A DNA stretch of 64,000 nt from Taeniopygia guttata (Eukaryota > Chordata > Aves > Passeriformes > Estrildidae). Shown here in pieces: positions 1 through 13,400 of the stretch; the first letter of the stretch is position 1, and the number at the start of each line of letters is the position of its first letter. The notes under the pieces were generated by a model. The model did no database searches. It was not told the origin of the DNA and saw only the letters and a program-made list of their open reading frames with translations. Location: positions 82,001-146,000 of the forward strand of contig NC_133044.1 of NCBI RefSeq assembly GCF_048771995.1. The letters are read 5' to 3'. A program made the translations under genes and the position numbers.

Positions 1-1220
1 CTCTAGCAATGGCATATAGATCCAAGCAACACACCTTAGAATTAAAGTAAAGTGATATTACTGTATAGCAGCCATGATTCTCAGTGTGGCTATTCAGTAA
101 TTTACTGCCTTCAACATACAAGAGTTTCCTGCAATTATTCTACACAATACTTGGTAAAGTTTTGCAAGGACCATGAACATTCCAGTTTACTGTTTTAAAT
201 ATAACATAGTATTTCTCCAATAAAAGAAACTAAAAGTGAATGACCAAACAAATCTTCATGTTTTCAGTTGCAGACAAGAGAAAAACATTCTTCTCAGAGG
301 AAAAACAATCTACAACACATTGATATCCAGAAAATGCAATGGTTTCAAAATGAATGCAGAATAGTCAACAAATGCAAAGCAAAGGACATTCAGTCAAAGG
401 AATACTATAGAATTACCTTAATCTGCTACTAAGAAAAATGCCATACTTGAAGTAAAGCACAGTAATAAGTCTGCACTATACTCAACTGAAACTGAGTAGA
501 ACTGAAACTTCAACACACAGTAAGTCTTCCTTCTCTGCATCACTCACAATGAAATAAAGGAAATAGGAAGACAGATAGAGGAAACAAAAGCCTGAATAGT
601 TCAGGTAAGTAAGAAACCAAATAGCTCAGAGCCAGAAGCAACAATGAGACAAAGGGAATGCTTGTGTTCCCATCCCATATACTTCAAAGGCTTTTTAGGA
701 TAAAGGAAAACTAAGTTAACTTCTCCCCCCAGTCCCCTCCTCATTTAAGCCAAATGTTTATGCAGGGCTTTTTTTTTGTTGTTGTTTCAAAGCTGATCTG
801 AATAGCTTATAGACCAATGGAAGCAACTAAAGCAGTTATCTCACAAGAGAATAATAGAAGTCCTGAAAGTGAAGCCCGAAGGATCGTTAGAAATAAATAG
901 GCAAAAGAAATTTACAATTATAAGGTATTCATCCATCTTGTTTTGAGTGGGCTGTACTGAAGAAATAGAACGGTATGGATTAATTTTTGCATGTTAAAAA
1001 CCCTCACAACTGAATAAAGATTAAATAAAAAACTCCAGATATGAGTATGTTCATACCAGACCCACTAAATCTAGAGCTTTCTTTGAGGGAGAGGCAAGAG
1101 CTTTAAGCAAACCTCCAGAAACATACCACATTCAATAACAATGCCTCTGTGCTCTGGTGCTAACAGGTTCCTTTCAATGGCAAGCCCATTTCTTTTACTC
1201 ATTCACTGGCCACTGGTTAC
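1..1220 (-). other. PITPNM3 intron 8 (partial)
   Basis: AT-rich intron sequence. I found no further PITPNM3 exon or recognisable repeat apart from short homopolymer runs. Confidence 0.7.
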
Positions 1221-1402
1221 CTGGACAGGAGGGCATGATGCTGGGTTATGGTATCGCAGTCGTAAGTGGATGAGTCACTCTGTTTCCGAGGCAGTGATGG
1301 CCTTTGCTTCTCCTCCTCCATGATTCCCAAGATGTCAATATTGCTTTTGCTCAGGTGTCTGCTGTCACCCAGACCGGAGTCCTCTGCTAAGAGTGGATTA
1401 TC
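1221..1402 (-). CDS. PITPNM3: PITPNM3 coding exon 8 (last one in the window)
   Basis: Acceptor TTTTGAAG and donor GTAACC. Encodes [20 protein letters not shown], then a Ser-rich linker and [17 protein letters not shown]. It ends two bases into a codon, so the next exon must begin before base 1. Confidence 0.93.
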
Positions 1403-4400
1403 CTTCAAAAAATGAACAGAGCAAAGGGAAGATTTAGACAGATAACAAAATATAAAAGAGCTTATATGAAATGCCTGCATTTATACAGGCATTTCTGTAT
1501 ATACAAAAATATATACAAAAATTTCTCTTTGCAGTAGAAAGACAGAGATGAAGACTAAATTTCCCTTTAAGATAATAGCATAAAAGCTGGAAGAAGAATC
1601 AGGAATTTGAGGGTAGAGCAGTCACAAGGGATGGAAAGAAATAGTAACACAAAAGCTTTAGCCCTCATGACTTCATTATTCTTAGAGAATGATAAATATC
1701 ATAAGGTAATCAGAAGGGGTCTTGCCCGAGTGCACAAAATGCACATTACAACCTTAATGAGCTTGCTCATCATGTTCCATGGATATGGGATCTGATTTTT
1801 TGAAAATGTTAGCTTCCGCAGGATGTAAGAGGAGACCAGTGGTACCATATCCTTAAGATTATTTATTTATTGTTAATTATTAAATTCTTTTTCATTTCCT
1901 CCAGCACTTCTGCAGTTTGCACCAGCATCCTCCCTGATGCTGAAGATGCTGCTTTTTGAAATAAATGCCATTGGACTAAACCTCTCACCTCATTCGTGCA
2001 GGAGATCTCTGTGCATGAGGAATGCAAGATCTGATTTTTTATAATGAGAGTACATAAAGCCTGGGGAATGAGAGGCTGGAGAGCAGCCTCACAGAAAGGC
2101 ACCCTGGAAGTTGTAGTCAATACCAAGTTGAATATGAATCAACAGTGTGCCCTGTTGAAAGGGAAAGGGAAAGGGAAAGGGAAAAGGGAAAGGGAAAAGG
2201 GAAAAGGGAAAGGGAAGAGGAAAGGGAAGGGAAAGGGAAAGGGAAAGGGAAAGGGAAAGGGAAAGGGAAAGGGAAAGGGAAAGGGAAAGGGAAAGGGAAA
2301 GGGAAAGGGAAAGGGAAAGGGAAAGGGAAAGGGAAAGACAGGACCCTACTTTAAAGGCTAACAGGTAAAGCCTTCACTACTGATTTCTGTATATCATAAA
2401 ACTAAAGCTGACAATTTTTAACAGCAAATTTTTGATACACAGGCAGAATCCCATTCTATCATGGCAATTTACCAAATCCTTAAATTTCCTCTCGTTTATA
2501 TGAAGATGATTTCCTCCATGGAATGCATCTATAGGGTTTCAGCTGTGTGAATTTTTTTCTCTTCACCTGGATGCTGCTGATGCTTCCTCTCCTGCTACTG
2601 TTCCGACTCTCGTAAGCTGTATTAGAATTATAGCAGATGGCATCAAAGCCCAAAATTCCTCCAATGCAGTCACCTATAAGACACACCTGAAAAAAAGATT
2701 TTTTTTGGAGATATAGCAAGTGTTTTCAAAAGAGGCAAAAAGCATTACAGTACTACACAGGAGTTTCTGTCTTACTTCATCCCCTTGTTACAGGTTTTTA
2801 CACTTCGGTTTATATTGCAGCTACTTTTTTCTACTTTCTTTTATCACCAGAAATATGCCCTATGCAAAGAATATCTGTCCCAGGGACTATTTTGATGAGT
2901 GGGAGTACTGCCAAATGGATTAGAACAGTAACTGTAGATTAGAACAGGAACAGTAACTGACAGTTACTGTCAGTTGAAAGAAACCTGTAGGCAACTTCAC
3001 TGGTGTCCAGGTCACACCAGAAAAATCAGATTATTTCCCCAGAATTGGACTTGAAATCTGTAACACTGCTAGCAACTGAGTATTTGTCTTCTATCTTTCT
3101 TCTATTGCTTTATTACTACAGTGATGGAGGCACAGAAGAAATAATAGTTCAGTATTTGATTTCTTAGGATCTCAAAGGTGTCCCAATTTTTCCACCAGCT
3201 ATGTCTGAAGAACTCATTGACACAGACGATCATTTGCCTCAGGCTGGCATGCTTGTTCACTACGTACCTTGCTTACCGTACCATAGCAAAGGAAGAGGTT
3301 AGGAGCCAAAATGCTTGTGGGAGAATGTGTATAATCTTCCACCAGCCGAGTAAATCCACGTGAGATAGTGCACAGGATTCTAAAAGTGCCTGTCTTGTGC
3401 TGGACATGGATAAGGCATTTTGTGTAGGTGATCCCATGCCAACAATCATTCATCATATTTCTAGTGTCCCACACTCATAACTCAAACACTTCCCAACATA
3501 ATGGCTTAAAACCAAACAGCCTTGCTCTGAAGAAATTTTACTTTGGTGTAGAAAATAGTCCTACCTGTCCATTAAAACCAGCCCCATCAGTAGATTTGAG
3601 AAACTCATTATAAACTTGATTGGCTCTACTGATCACCATAGCAACTGCATCCTGGTACTGAGGAGATGAAACAGCCAGCAAAGGCAAGGCAGCCAGTGGG
3701 ATGTGGTCTTCACTGCTGCTGAGACAGCTCTCATCATAGCTGTAAGGATTTAGGCTAGAAAAGGACATGTTATCAGGAAAACTGTAAGAGGCAGCGCACA
3801 GCATTAGAGAATGAGCAATTACTAACAGAAGTGGGTTGGGCTACTGCAGTTCACAATGAGCAAACACATGAAGGATCATTTTCTCAGAGAATTCAACTCC
3901 TTAAAAAGCCAAAGCATTACTGCTTTAGGTGAATAGAATCAAACTAGAAGGCATTTCTGTAGTTAAACACACTTGCTGCAATTGTTCTGCATACAACTAG
4001 ACATAATTTTGAATGGCAAGACATGATTACATTTCAGCTTTTGTTTCCCCCCCATATAATAACTCACTACACCAGAGAGCAGAATCCAACCATCACAATG
4101 GAATAGTCTGCTAGAACACAAGTGTGATGGGTGTATTGTTCAAAAAGATATTAAGACATTTTTCCTAGTGTCCAATCTTCTCAAAAAGATGAAACAAAGC
4201 TGCACACATTCTGAAGTCACAGTAAATGTTTACATAGTAACATCTGGCAAAAAGGAGATTACTTAATTGAAAATGCAACCTTAAATTTGACAGAATGACA
4301 GCTTTACTTTAGTGGATGTGCACCCTGAAAGTTTCTCAGTAAGTTTGTCAATCATGTCTTGACTGATTTTTACTGATCAGCAGAGAAACAACTCACAGAG

Positions 4401-7400
4401 AGCTAAAGATGGAAGGCACATCAGTGTGTGCCAGATTCTCTTAGATTAAGTTGGCTGTCCTTTATGGATTAAAGAAAAGTCAGAAGTATTTTAGATAATG
4501 CAGCACATCTAAAGTCCATCCAAAAGCCACAGACAAAGAACTTGAGCAGTATTTTGTATTCCTTTTTATTGGGAACTTGGTGGACTATCACAGTATTTAA
4601 AAGCAAGCTGCCTGAAATGGAATTAGTCTATATCTTTGCTAAAACTCATCTCCTTGAGACTATTACCAGGGTAATAGAGTAAGAATAGAAAATTTTCTGG
4701 TCTGTGTTCATCTTCTGAGCCTTACTGGACATTTTCACATTTGCCTCTGGCTGAAGAACTCCAGTGATTTGGTATTTTTCATCCAAAGTAGTAAAACAGT
4801 TTCTAGGTCCTGGAGCTCATCTGGTCTGCCAAGATGTGTCAATTTACCAATTAACACAGGTTCATTTTGCCAGCTGATTAGATCATCCAAATGTACAGCA
4901 GATACACCCTTATGAACACTAACTCAAAAATTAAAACTGAACCTTCAAAACCTACATAAAAAGCCTGATTTACTAATAAATTGGTAGATTACACCTCGTG
5001 TCAAGCAGCACCACACAAGAACGTATCACTGCAATACTAATCTTATATCAGTGCTCAGAATTATTCTATAGAACATTCAAACATCCCATTTGGCATTTTT
5101 CCATCTGGGTGAATACTGCATGCTGCAAGAAGAGGAAATAAAGAAACAGAGAAAGAAAGTTGAAGTTGTGCTCACTTGGGCCGCCAGCACACATTCTTTC
5201 TCTATTCTACCAGCTCTTCTTCCAGATAGCCGAGACTTGTAGGCACTGAGTTCTTTGAGTGCATATAACTCAAGGGGTAAAGAGGAAAAAAACCCAGTTG
5301 ACCAATAGCCCAAATGGGCAAAGATGACTGTCCTCTTGCTTTACAGAGCAGCACCGTGGATATATACACACTTCTTTCCTGGTTTGTTTCCACGTTGCAA
5401 ATGAGGTTGTTTCTGTGATGCAAAGAGTAAGGCACAACTTCCACCAGTTTGGTTTGCACCCTGCCACCTCCTCTTCTGATGTGCCTGTCACAGGTTTAAG
5501 TCCAGCTAGTATTTCAGAACTTTAATGTACTTCCCATCTCTCCTCTCTAATTGTCATCTGGACAGCAGGCATCACCATTGCTTCATCTTACTGCTCAGAA
5601 CATGATTGTAGATTTCCTCAACTCTTCTGCAAGGTTTTCTGCTCTACATGAGCTTCAAATGTAACCCTGGGCACTATACTGAAATAAAAAATACTCTAAA
5701 AGCAACTATCACTTAGGGAAGCCCCGGACAAAACCAAGAGAAGTGTCTCTTTGCTTAGAAAAACAGAAATCAAGAAAATCTGATTCTTTCCTCCCCTCAC
5801 CAGAGTTCAGCAGTTAATCCTGACTTGCACTTATAGAGAAATTGATGCAGGACTATATGTTTCTTTCATCTTTCTCTATTGTGCCATTTAAAATATTTAT
5901 ATCATGGAAAGTAATGTTACTTGAAAATCTTCTCTCATTCAATGAGTGAATTTCAAGACTGAAAAAACAGCTGAGGAAGAGCCACTTCTGAAGTGGATAC
6001 GTCCAATAAAAATGTATTTTTAAACAAATTAATCCACTTAGAAAAGGATGAAAGATCATTGCAAGTCTTCCAGTCAGCAGAAGATTAAGAAAGAATCACA
6101 AAATTTCAATATGAAATACATAGGTCACAGAAAACCATTCAGAACCACAATGCATTACCAAACACCTGTAAATGCAAATCAACTTACCTGGAAACAAGAG
6201 AGAAAGCTGCTGAACAAATTGCTGGGCAGGGAACAAGTCTCATTAAAATGTGGCCCAAAGAGGCGGGGAAATGGGCTCGGGTCACTTTCTCAAACACAGA
6301 ACTGAAGGTGTTGATATCTGCCAGCTTGCTGCTGTGGTCTCCACTTCCAGTGTCTAATATGTTCCCTCCATGTAGGATCAAAATTAGCACATGAGTTTTG
6401 CAGTTCTGGTGTTGAACTCCTTCCTGTGAGAAAAACACAAAATAGGAAAGGAGGAGGCATTTTTACGGACTTTGTTAGTTTACTTGGTGTCAACATTAGC
6501 AGTGATCTTCTTTTTTCTGCCACCCCCACCCTAATAATTTTTTGATATTTGCTTTCACTGGAGTGGGTGGGTGTGTGTGTGTGCACATGTGCATCCTGTG
6601 TTCTGTTTAATTCAAGTATGTCTGAATCATATAGAGCCCACTATACTCTGACAGAAACCCTGTGCAGCACAGATATAGGTTTCATATCAATGGAGATTAA
6701 GACAGCTTTGTGTACATCAGAAGTTACTTTAAATACTCTGAGACTGGAGAAAAATTCCAAACTCCACAGGCAGCATAAGCAATTCTCTGTCTAGGTATCC
6801 TAGTGATTGTTTAATTTACTGGCAAGGTTCTCATTCAAATCATCACAAGTCCAAAAAAGACAAAATCCTCTGCCAATGAAAACATTCAGTAAAAACAGAT
6901 GATACAGTTATCTCAGACTTTTGAGACTGGTAGCTTCTTATAAAAATGAAAGACACTTACTGAAAAAGTTTAAAAAATGCATCATTGCTGATATCCATAA
7001 AACTTACAAATTTATGAACATGTGAATAGGTGCATACACAAACAATAACCAGCATGTTTTGTAGAATAACCAAGATGTTTCCTACCTGAAACCAGAAAAG
7101 CATTTTGAATTTCACCTTTTTTTTTTTTTCCTCTTTACCCCTTGACACTCATGTGCACTCCAAGAACTCAGTAATAGATTAAAAGATTAGATTTTTTTGT
7201 TCTTAAACCTCGACTGCTATTTTTCTTCTTCACTTTGGATGACAGGATTCCTTAAGATTTCTAGTTCCTGACCAAATATGAACACACTGCAAAAACAACA
7301 GTAATGTTTTTTGTCTTAGGATCATTAAATGCTAGATTGGGTGATTTACTCAGAATCAGACAATGTTCTGAACAGTTTATTCTTAAGTTCTGGAATGAAG

Positions 7401-10400
7401 GGAAATGGGTAACTTTAGCGCTTGTATTATGGTGACAGAGAAATTATTGAAAATGAAAGAATTATAGGTTATTCCTGTTCAGCCTTGTTCCTATCTCTGC
7501 TCAGCCCGTGAATTTTACTGTCCAGTAGAAGTATTCATTCTGAAGGCATTTTGCTGACCTGACTTGTATCTACTTAAGTACAGGAGAATCATGCGAGCAT
7601 TTTTCAGGTTCCACTTTTCCATGCACTGATTTACAATTTCCTTCACCATAAGGTTTTATTCCAGTTTTCAAAAGAGAAATTTAATTCCCTTTAAAAGCTA
7701 AATGTGGTTCCTTCCACAGACAATGTCTGCTTGTAAATAAGCAGCACTGCTGAGGAGTTGGTGGAACTCAAAGCTTCAAAAAGAATAAAATCATGTGGTC
7801 AATATTGCTGAATTTGCTGGTATAAGAAGTCTCTCAGCTGAATTTAACTGGTATCTTTCACAGGAAGACTCAAAGGGAATAAAATTAATTTGTCTCTCAG
7901 CAGTAGCTCAGCCATGACTTATACAAGGTGCTCAAGGACTAATTGACTGGAGTCAATCAATGACTGTCATCATTTTAAGGAGGCTGTAGGACTGAATTCT
8001 TAAAAAATGGTAGACATATCCATTACCTGTCCTATGTGTGGACAGAGGACCTTAATCAGTTTTCTGGAAGGACCACATGTTGAGATTCTTTCCTGCTTCT
8101 AAAAAAAGGCAATTCTGTTATTATCAAATTCATGACTGCTGCTGAATCTGCTTCACAAAACCTGCATTTCCAGTCAAGCACTAAGCAGACATAACAATTT
8201 CTCTTCAGAAAACTGAGTCCTATTTCCTCCCGAGTAAGCAATGTCTAAAAATCTTGTGATGATTTTCAGTGATTGCACGTGCACCTACTAAACAAGGGAA
8301 AAACACACTAAGACGTCAGATGAGTTTACAGTTACATAACACAATATGAGAGTATTTCCACATGTTTATTCCTTGAAAATCAGCACAACTTGTTTTATGA
8401 AACAATCTCACCTCATTGTCCTCATGTATTTCAATACTGCCTTGTGCAGGGAACCTTTGTTTTCTTACAGAGGTTCTATATAATTCACCTAAAAGGAAAA
8501 GAGACATATTAGTCATATAAATACTTGTCTGTTACATCTTTTACAGACATCTGTGGAAGTAAGTCACATTCCTGATTTCAAGACAGAAAGTTCTCTTCAC
8601 AGGAAATCCTGCAGACAAACAGAACAATACACATTCACCAGTAATTCAGAGAGACACTAAGCAAGTTCTGCATCTCTAGCTTAGCCTGAAGTAACTTGTT
8701 GCCCTGTCTCTTCATGTAGAGTACATGACATCTCAAGATCACAAGAAGAAAGCCAGGTGAAAGGAAAAACACTGAGTGATTCAACACCCCAAAGCAGGCA
8801 TGAAAGGCATGGGTTTGATACATGACCCAAAAAATAAGCTTGTACCCTGAATCTAGGAGAAGACAATTTGTATGACCATTCCTAAACTTCTGAGATCATG
8901 AGGTAAAGTTCAAACCCATACTAAGAATCAAGACAGGTCCTCTTTTTTTTTTTATTACACAAACCATTTCAAATATCCCTAATATTTTGCCATGCTAATT
9001 AGGGAGAGATTTAGAGGAGAAAAAAAAAAAAAAAAAGCCAAGAGAACTTGTGTTGGCTACAAAGCACAAAGTGGTAATAGTCCCAAAAGAAAGCTGCTAT
9101 TTCCATTATTACACTTTCATGAGAAATGATGCTGTTTCTTGCCATCTGCTTCACTATTGCTAGCCCTTCATAATGACAAATCCGTCATAAGAAATATGTT
9201 CACATGAAGGCTGTGACATATGCTTTCTATTAACAAATGAAAAAGAATACTGTAAATATACTGCAGATGCAGTTTTGCAGACTGCACTGTTTATAGGAAA
9301 ATAATGGCATGCATCACTGAGTCTAATCCTGCTCTGAAAATCACAGGATGAGATAGTTCCTGTGTTGAGTTCCACAGTTTCTTCATTGAATGAGTCTTAC
9401 ACATACACACGCCACCAGATCTCATAAATGACTAATACAGAGCACAGGACAAAAAGAAACACACAGGATTTTGCTGCAGATCTCAACTCAAAATGCTCCA
9501 TTTCACTGTGAACTCCAGGAAGGTAAAGGACAATGTCCCCAGAGAGAACTGTGATGAAAGGAAACACCCTTGTTAACACCACAGACTTCTATAAGTCAAT
9601 TCCGGCTCTTTAGAAAGCAATGCAAAAGCATAGAAAGATGAAAAGCAGAGTCATGTGTAAATACACTCATGAAGCTGGGCACCAGCAGCAAAGGAACCCT
9701 AGCTTGGCACTACTTTTCATTCTTACAGCACTCAGAAATTTTAACAGCGATACTTTTTGCATCTCCCTAAGCAGAGACAGGAGAAGGAAGTCCAGAGCAC
9801 AAAGTACTGAAGGCTCCTACACTCCAAATTGGGTTGTATTGTACTGTCCTGTGTGAGATATTGTACAGACAGCAGCTTCATCCTCCAGTACTCTACCTCC
9901 ACCACTCCAGCCAACGCCAGAAGGCACTAATGCAGGCACTTTGCCGGTACAATATAATAATCCATAAAATAAATGATTAAATTGAAATAATAAACTGAAA
10001 ATAATTAAATTTAAAAGAAAATTTTAAAGAATCATGATCCCTCCACATGCATTTCTCTTCTCAGTGTAACATACCACAAGGCCTGAGCTAGTTAGCAAGT
10101 GCTATTACTGTCTCTAGTTGTTGAATACTTTTGGTACAAATGAAAATGAGAACAACTTCAACTCACGTTGTTTTTCCTGTAGAAAGCCAGATGAGCAAAA
10201 TGCAGACTCTTCACCTGCAAAAGAAAGAAACCACAATGTAAACTAAAATTTCTTTCCATGAACATCAAGTTCTTTACTTTTTCTCCTGTGTTGCTGTAAA
10301 TATTTTGCAACTGACTATTACTAGGCTGATTTCCAAAACCCTCGATTAGCTTCCATGTGAATAGATCAGCACATGACACACTTGACAACTGCTGGAATCT

Positions 10401-13400
10401 CTTAATCAAAATGGTTATGCTAGAAGCTAGATTTTACTCTTCATTTCAAGAAAGGTATCATAAGCAATGAAACTTATAGGTAGGTAGGGAGGAATCTAGT
10501 TGATAGAGGAATGTAGGTAGGAATCCATTTGATAACCTGTAGCATTAGCCACTGAATCTCTTAATAACTAAAAATTGGCATAACTTACCTAGCAATACAA
10601 ACCAGATTCTTATTACAAATATTTAATTAGCAGCTGTTGAAAGAATATTTCTGTCCTTCCATTCCCTCCCACAGGCCACCCATCCAAGGAAAGTTGCAAG
10701 TACTCAGATCTAAATACAAAAACCTAATGTACAGAGACATAAGGATATGGGGAAAAGGCCTTCTTATAGATACAGTGCCCCTACAGCACTCTGGCCAGTA
10801 CTACCATGGAGGGTAAACACCTTTGCCATCATATGAACATGACAAAACCCAAAGGTATCAGCTTACCTCTGCCTCCATCTACCCTCAAAGCTGGGATGAG
10901 AATACAATTCTTTCTCCAAGTTCTTTCTTCGGAGGCCCAGGCAACATTTACTTTTTTTCCCACACCTACCTACCTACTGTACGTGAGTACATTCACACAT
11001 GTGACAGACACAAAACGCTGCTCCTGGGGCACAACCTGGCTCAACAACAGAGGCAACATCCTGTGGCATGTGTTTGGTATCAAAGAACAGAATAGCACAT
11101 GACAAGGACCAGGGAAGGTGGTGGACCTCTGTGATATGTGAACAAAACTGCACTGCTGCTGTTGCCTGCCCACTGATTTTCTTGTGTTCAATGAAAGCTT
11201 CTGCCTAGTGCCTAAGAAGACTCTAGAACTTGTAGGCACTGTCTCTCAATCTCATGAAATAAAAATGCTGTTATGCTAAATCCAATTAGAGTTAATACAT
11301 AAAGAATAATACTAATATTTAACTCCACTGATGGATGCAGCAGTACGAAGTAAGAGCTCTGCAACTATTCTCTATTTTTTCGGTGCTCCAACTATCACAG
11401 TATTAATTTGGTTTTGAAGGAAATAGAAAGAACAGAAAAAATGACAGGCTTTTCATATACAGCAAAAAAATCTCCTTTAGTCCATTCTTTGTGCAAGCTG
11501 TACTTGCAGTACACTGCCATACCTTACCTTTGAGGAATGAAAATCATATTTCCAAATTTTACATACAATCTCTTTCATGTACAGTTCCTTGCCAGGACAA
11601 TTTACAGACTATTGTTCTGCCAAAAGGGTTAGGTCACAACTGCTACCTGCTTTCAGCTTATTAGGGAAGAAATATTAACTGCAAGAGCTCATAAAGAGAG
11701 TCATTGCTGAGACAAAGCAGCTGTCAATCACTCCCTTGGGAACAATGTGTGAAGCTCACAGGAATGTGAGAGCTAAAGGCAAAAACCAGACTCTCATGCC
11801 AAAGGCACAGACCAGCCTTCTGTGTATACATAATTCCACAAATGACAACATGTAAAACAATGGGTTTCATGAAGACAGTTCCTTCTCATGGAAGAAATGC
11901 GTGGCTTTGAGTGGCTGTGCAGATAGAAACTCTCCATCACAAAAGAACAACTCTTGATAGAAACTGAAGAGACACGTCCACTACAAAACGAAAATTAATT
12001 TTTATTTGGTAGGTTTAAGAAACAGGCAATTACTTTTTTTATTTTTCATCACACAGTATATTTAAAATATTCTGAACAAAATGCCACTTCTCTGACCCAG
12101 GACTGAAGGACGATCTGCAATTACTCTTATTTGCATGCTACTAAAAAAATAAAGTAAGAAAATATCAGGAAGGTGTTTTTTGGGCAGTGTTGAAATCAGA
12201 ATAGAAGCCACCCTATTTTTCTACAAAAGATTGGTAACATCAGTAGAAATAACCATATTTACTCTTCAGAGAAAGCAGCCGCAGGTAAAAATAAGATTCA
12301 CAAAGTTACATTTAGTGTCATGCTGTGGTACATTACACAAACATTAGATTTGTGGACTGTAGCCATTACACATCCATTTAGCTGTGCTCCTGAGATATCA
12401 GAGGGCATTTTGTACAATTCTTGACTCTTGTTTTGCTCTCGCCTGGGATTACATCAATAATGGATTCAGCATTAGAGGACAGCACAGCAGAACAGAGTAA
12501 TGTGCCTCAGCACAAAGGAGATACCAGGGGAATCATTCTCTTCTTTCTTCCCTCACACATCCAATCTTGAAATACTGGCCAAAAAAGGTGCCAGCAAGCA
12601 TTATGGTATACACGACTTTCTGCATTCTAATAATTTGAATTTGTGTAACAACATAACCATACCACTGGAACAAACAACATTGATGCTCCTCTTTGGAACA
12701 TGACTTTCACTTCAGCAAGAATCCCGTGAAAATTAACTTCTGAAGAGAAATATTTGTTTTGTTAAGTATCTTCTTAAATGCTGTAGCAAATGTAACACTA
12801 GTGTAAGCATAGATATGTCAAACTTGGGAAAACAGAGGGACAGGAAAGGAGGCAATATACCTACAGATGGTATGATCCTCTCCACGGGAATCGCAGCCAG
12901 GGAACTCTAGGACCAATGAAAATTATGCAAGAACACATGCTGATTTCACCATGTGGACCGGATCTTATACAGATAAAAAAATGAAAAGGGAGAGACTGCA
13001 AGGGAAACAATGCTCTCTGCAGCAGAACTCAGGTCTCAGCTAAAAAATATCTTAGCAGGTAGATTAAGCTACCTCCATTTTGCATGCATGTTCTTAGCTG
13101 TATTCTAGAACATAAATCACAAAATTAAATGACCAGAGTTGCATAACACCAATAAACTGCCCTACTATAAACTGCCAACAGATTTGCAGAAATCCAATCC
13201 ACTCCTTCTCTCTAAAACCTGCAGCTAGAAGGAAAATCTGTTCTTTATATGAGCAATCTGATGTGTTTTGGAATCCTGGTGACTACTGTAGTTTCCATCC
13301 TTCCCTTCTACTGTTCATTAAGCCAAATTTTCTGTTTGCCACTCTTCACATTAATAGGCAGCAGCAGATGCTATTGCAATAAATTTAATAGCAGCATAAA

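Noticed and set aside
2044-2361. Lys-Gly repeat protein
   Set aside because: Translation of the (GGGAAA)n microsatellite.
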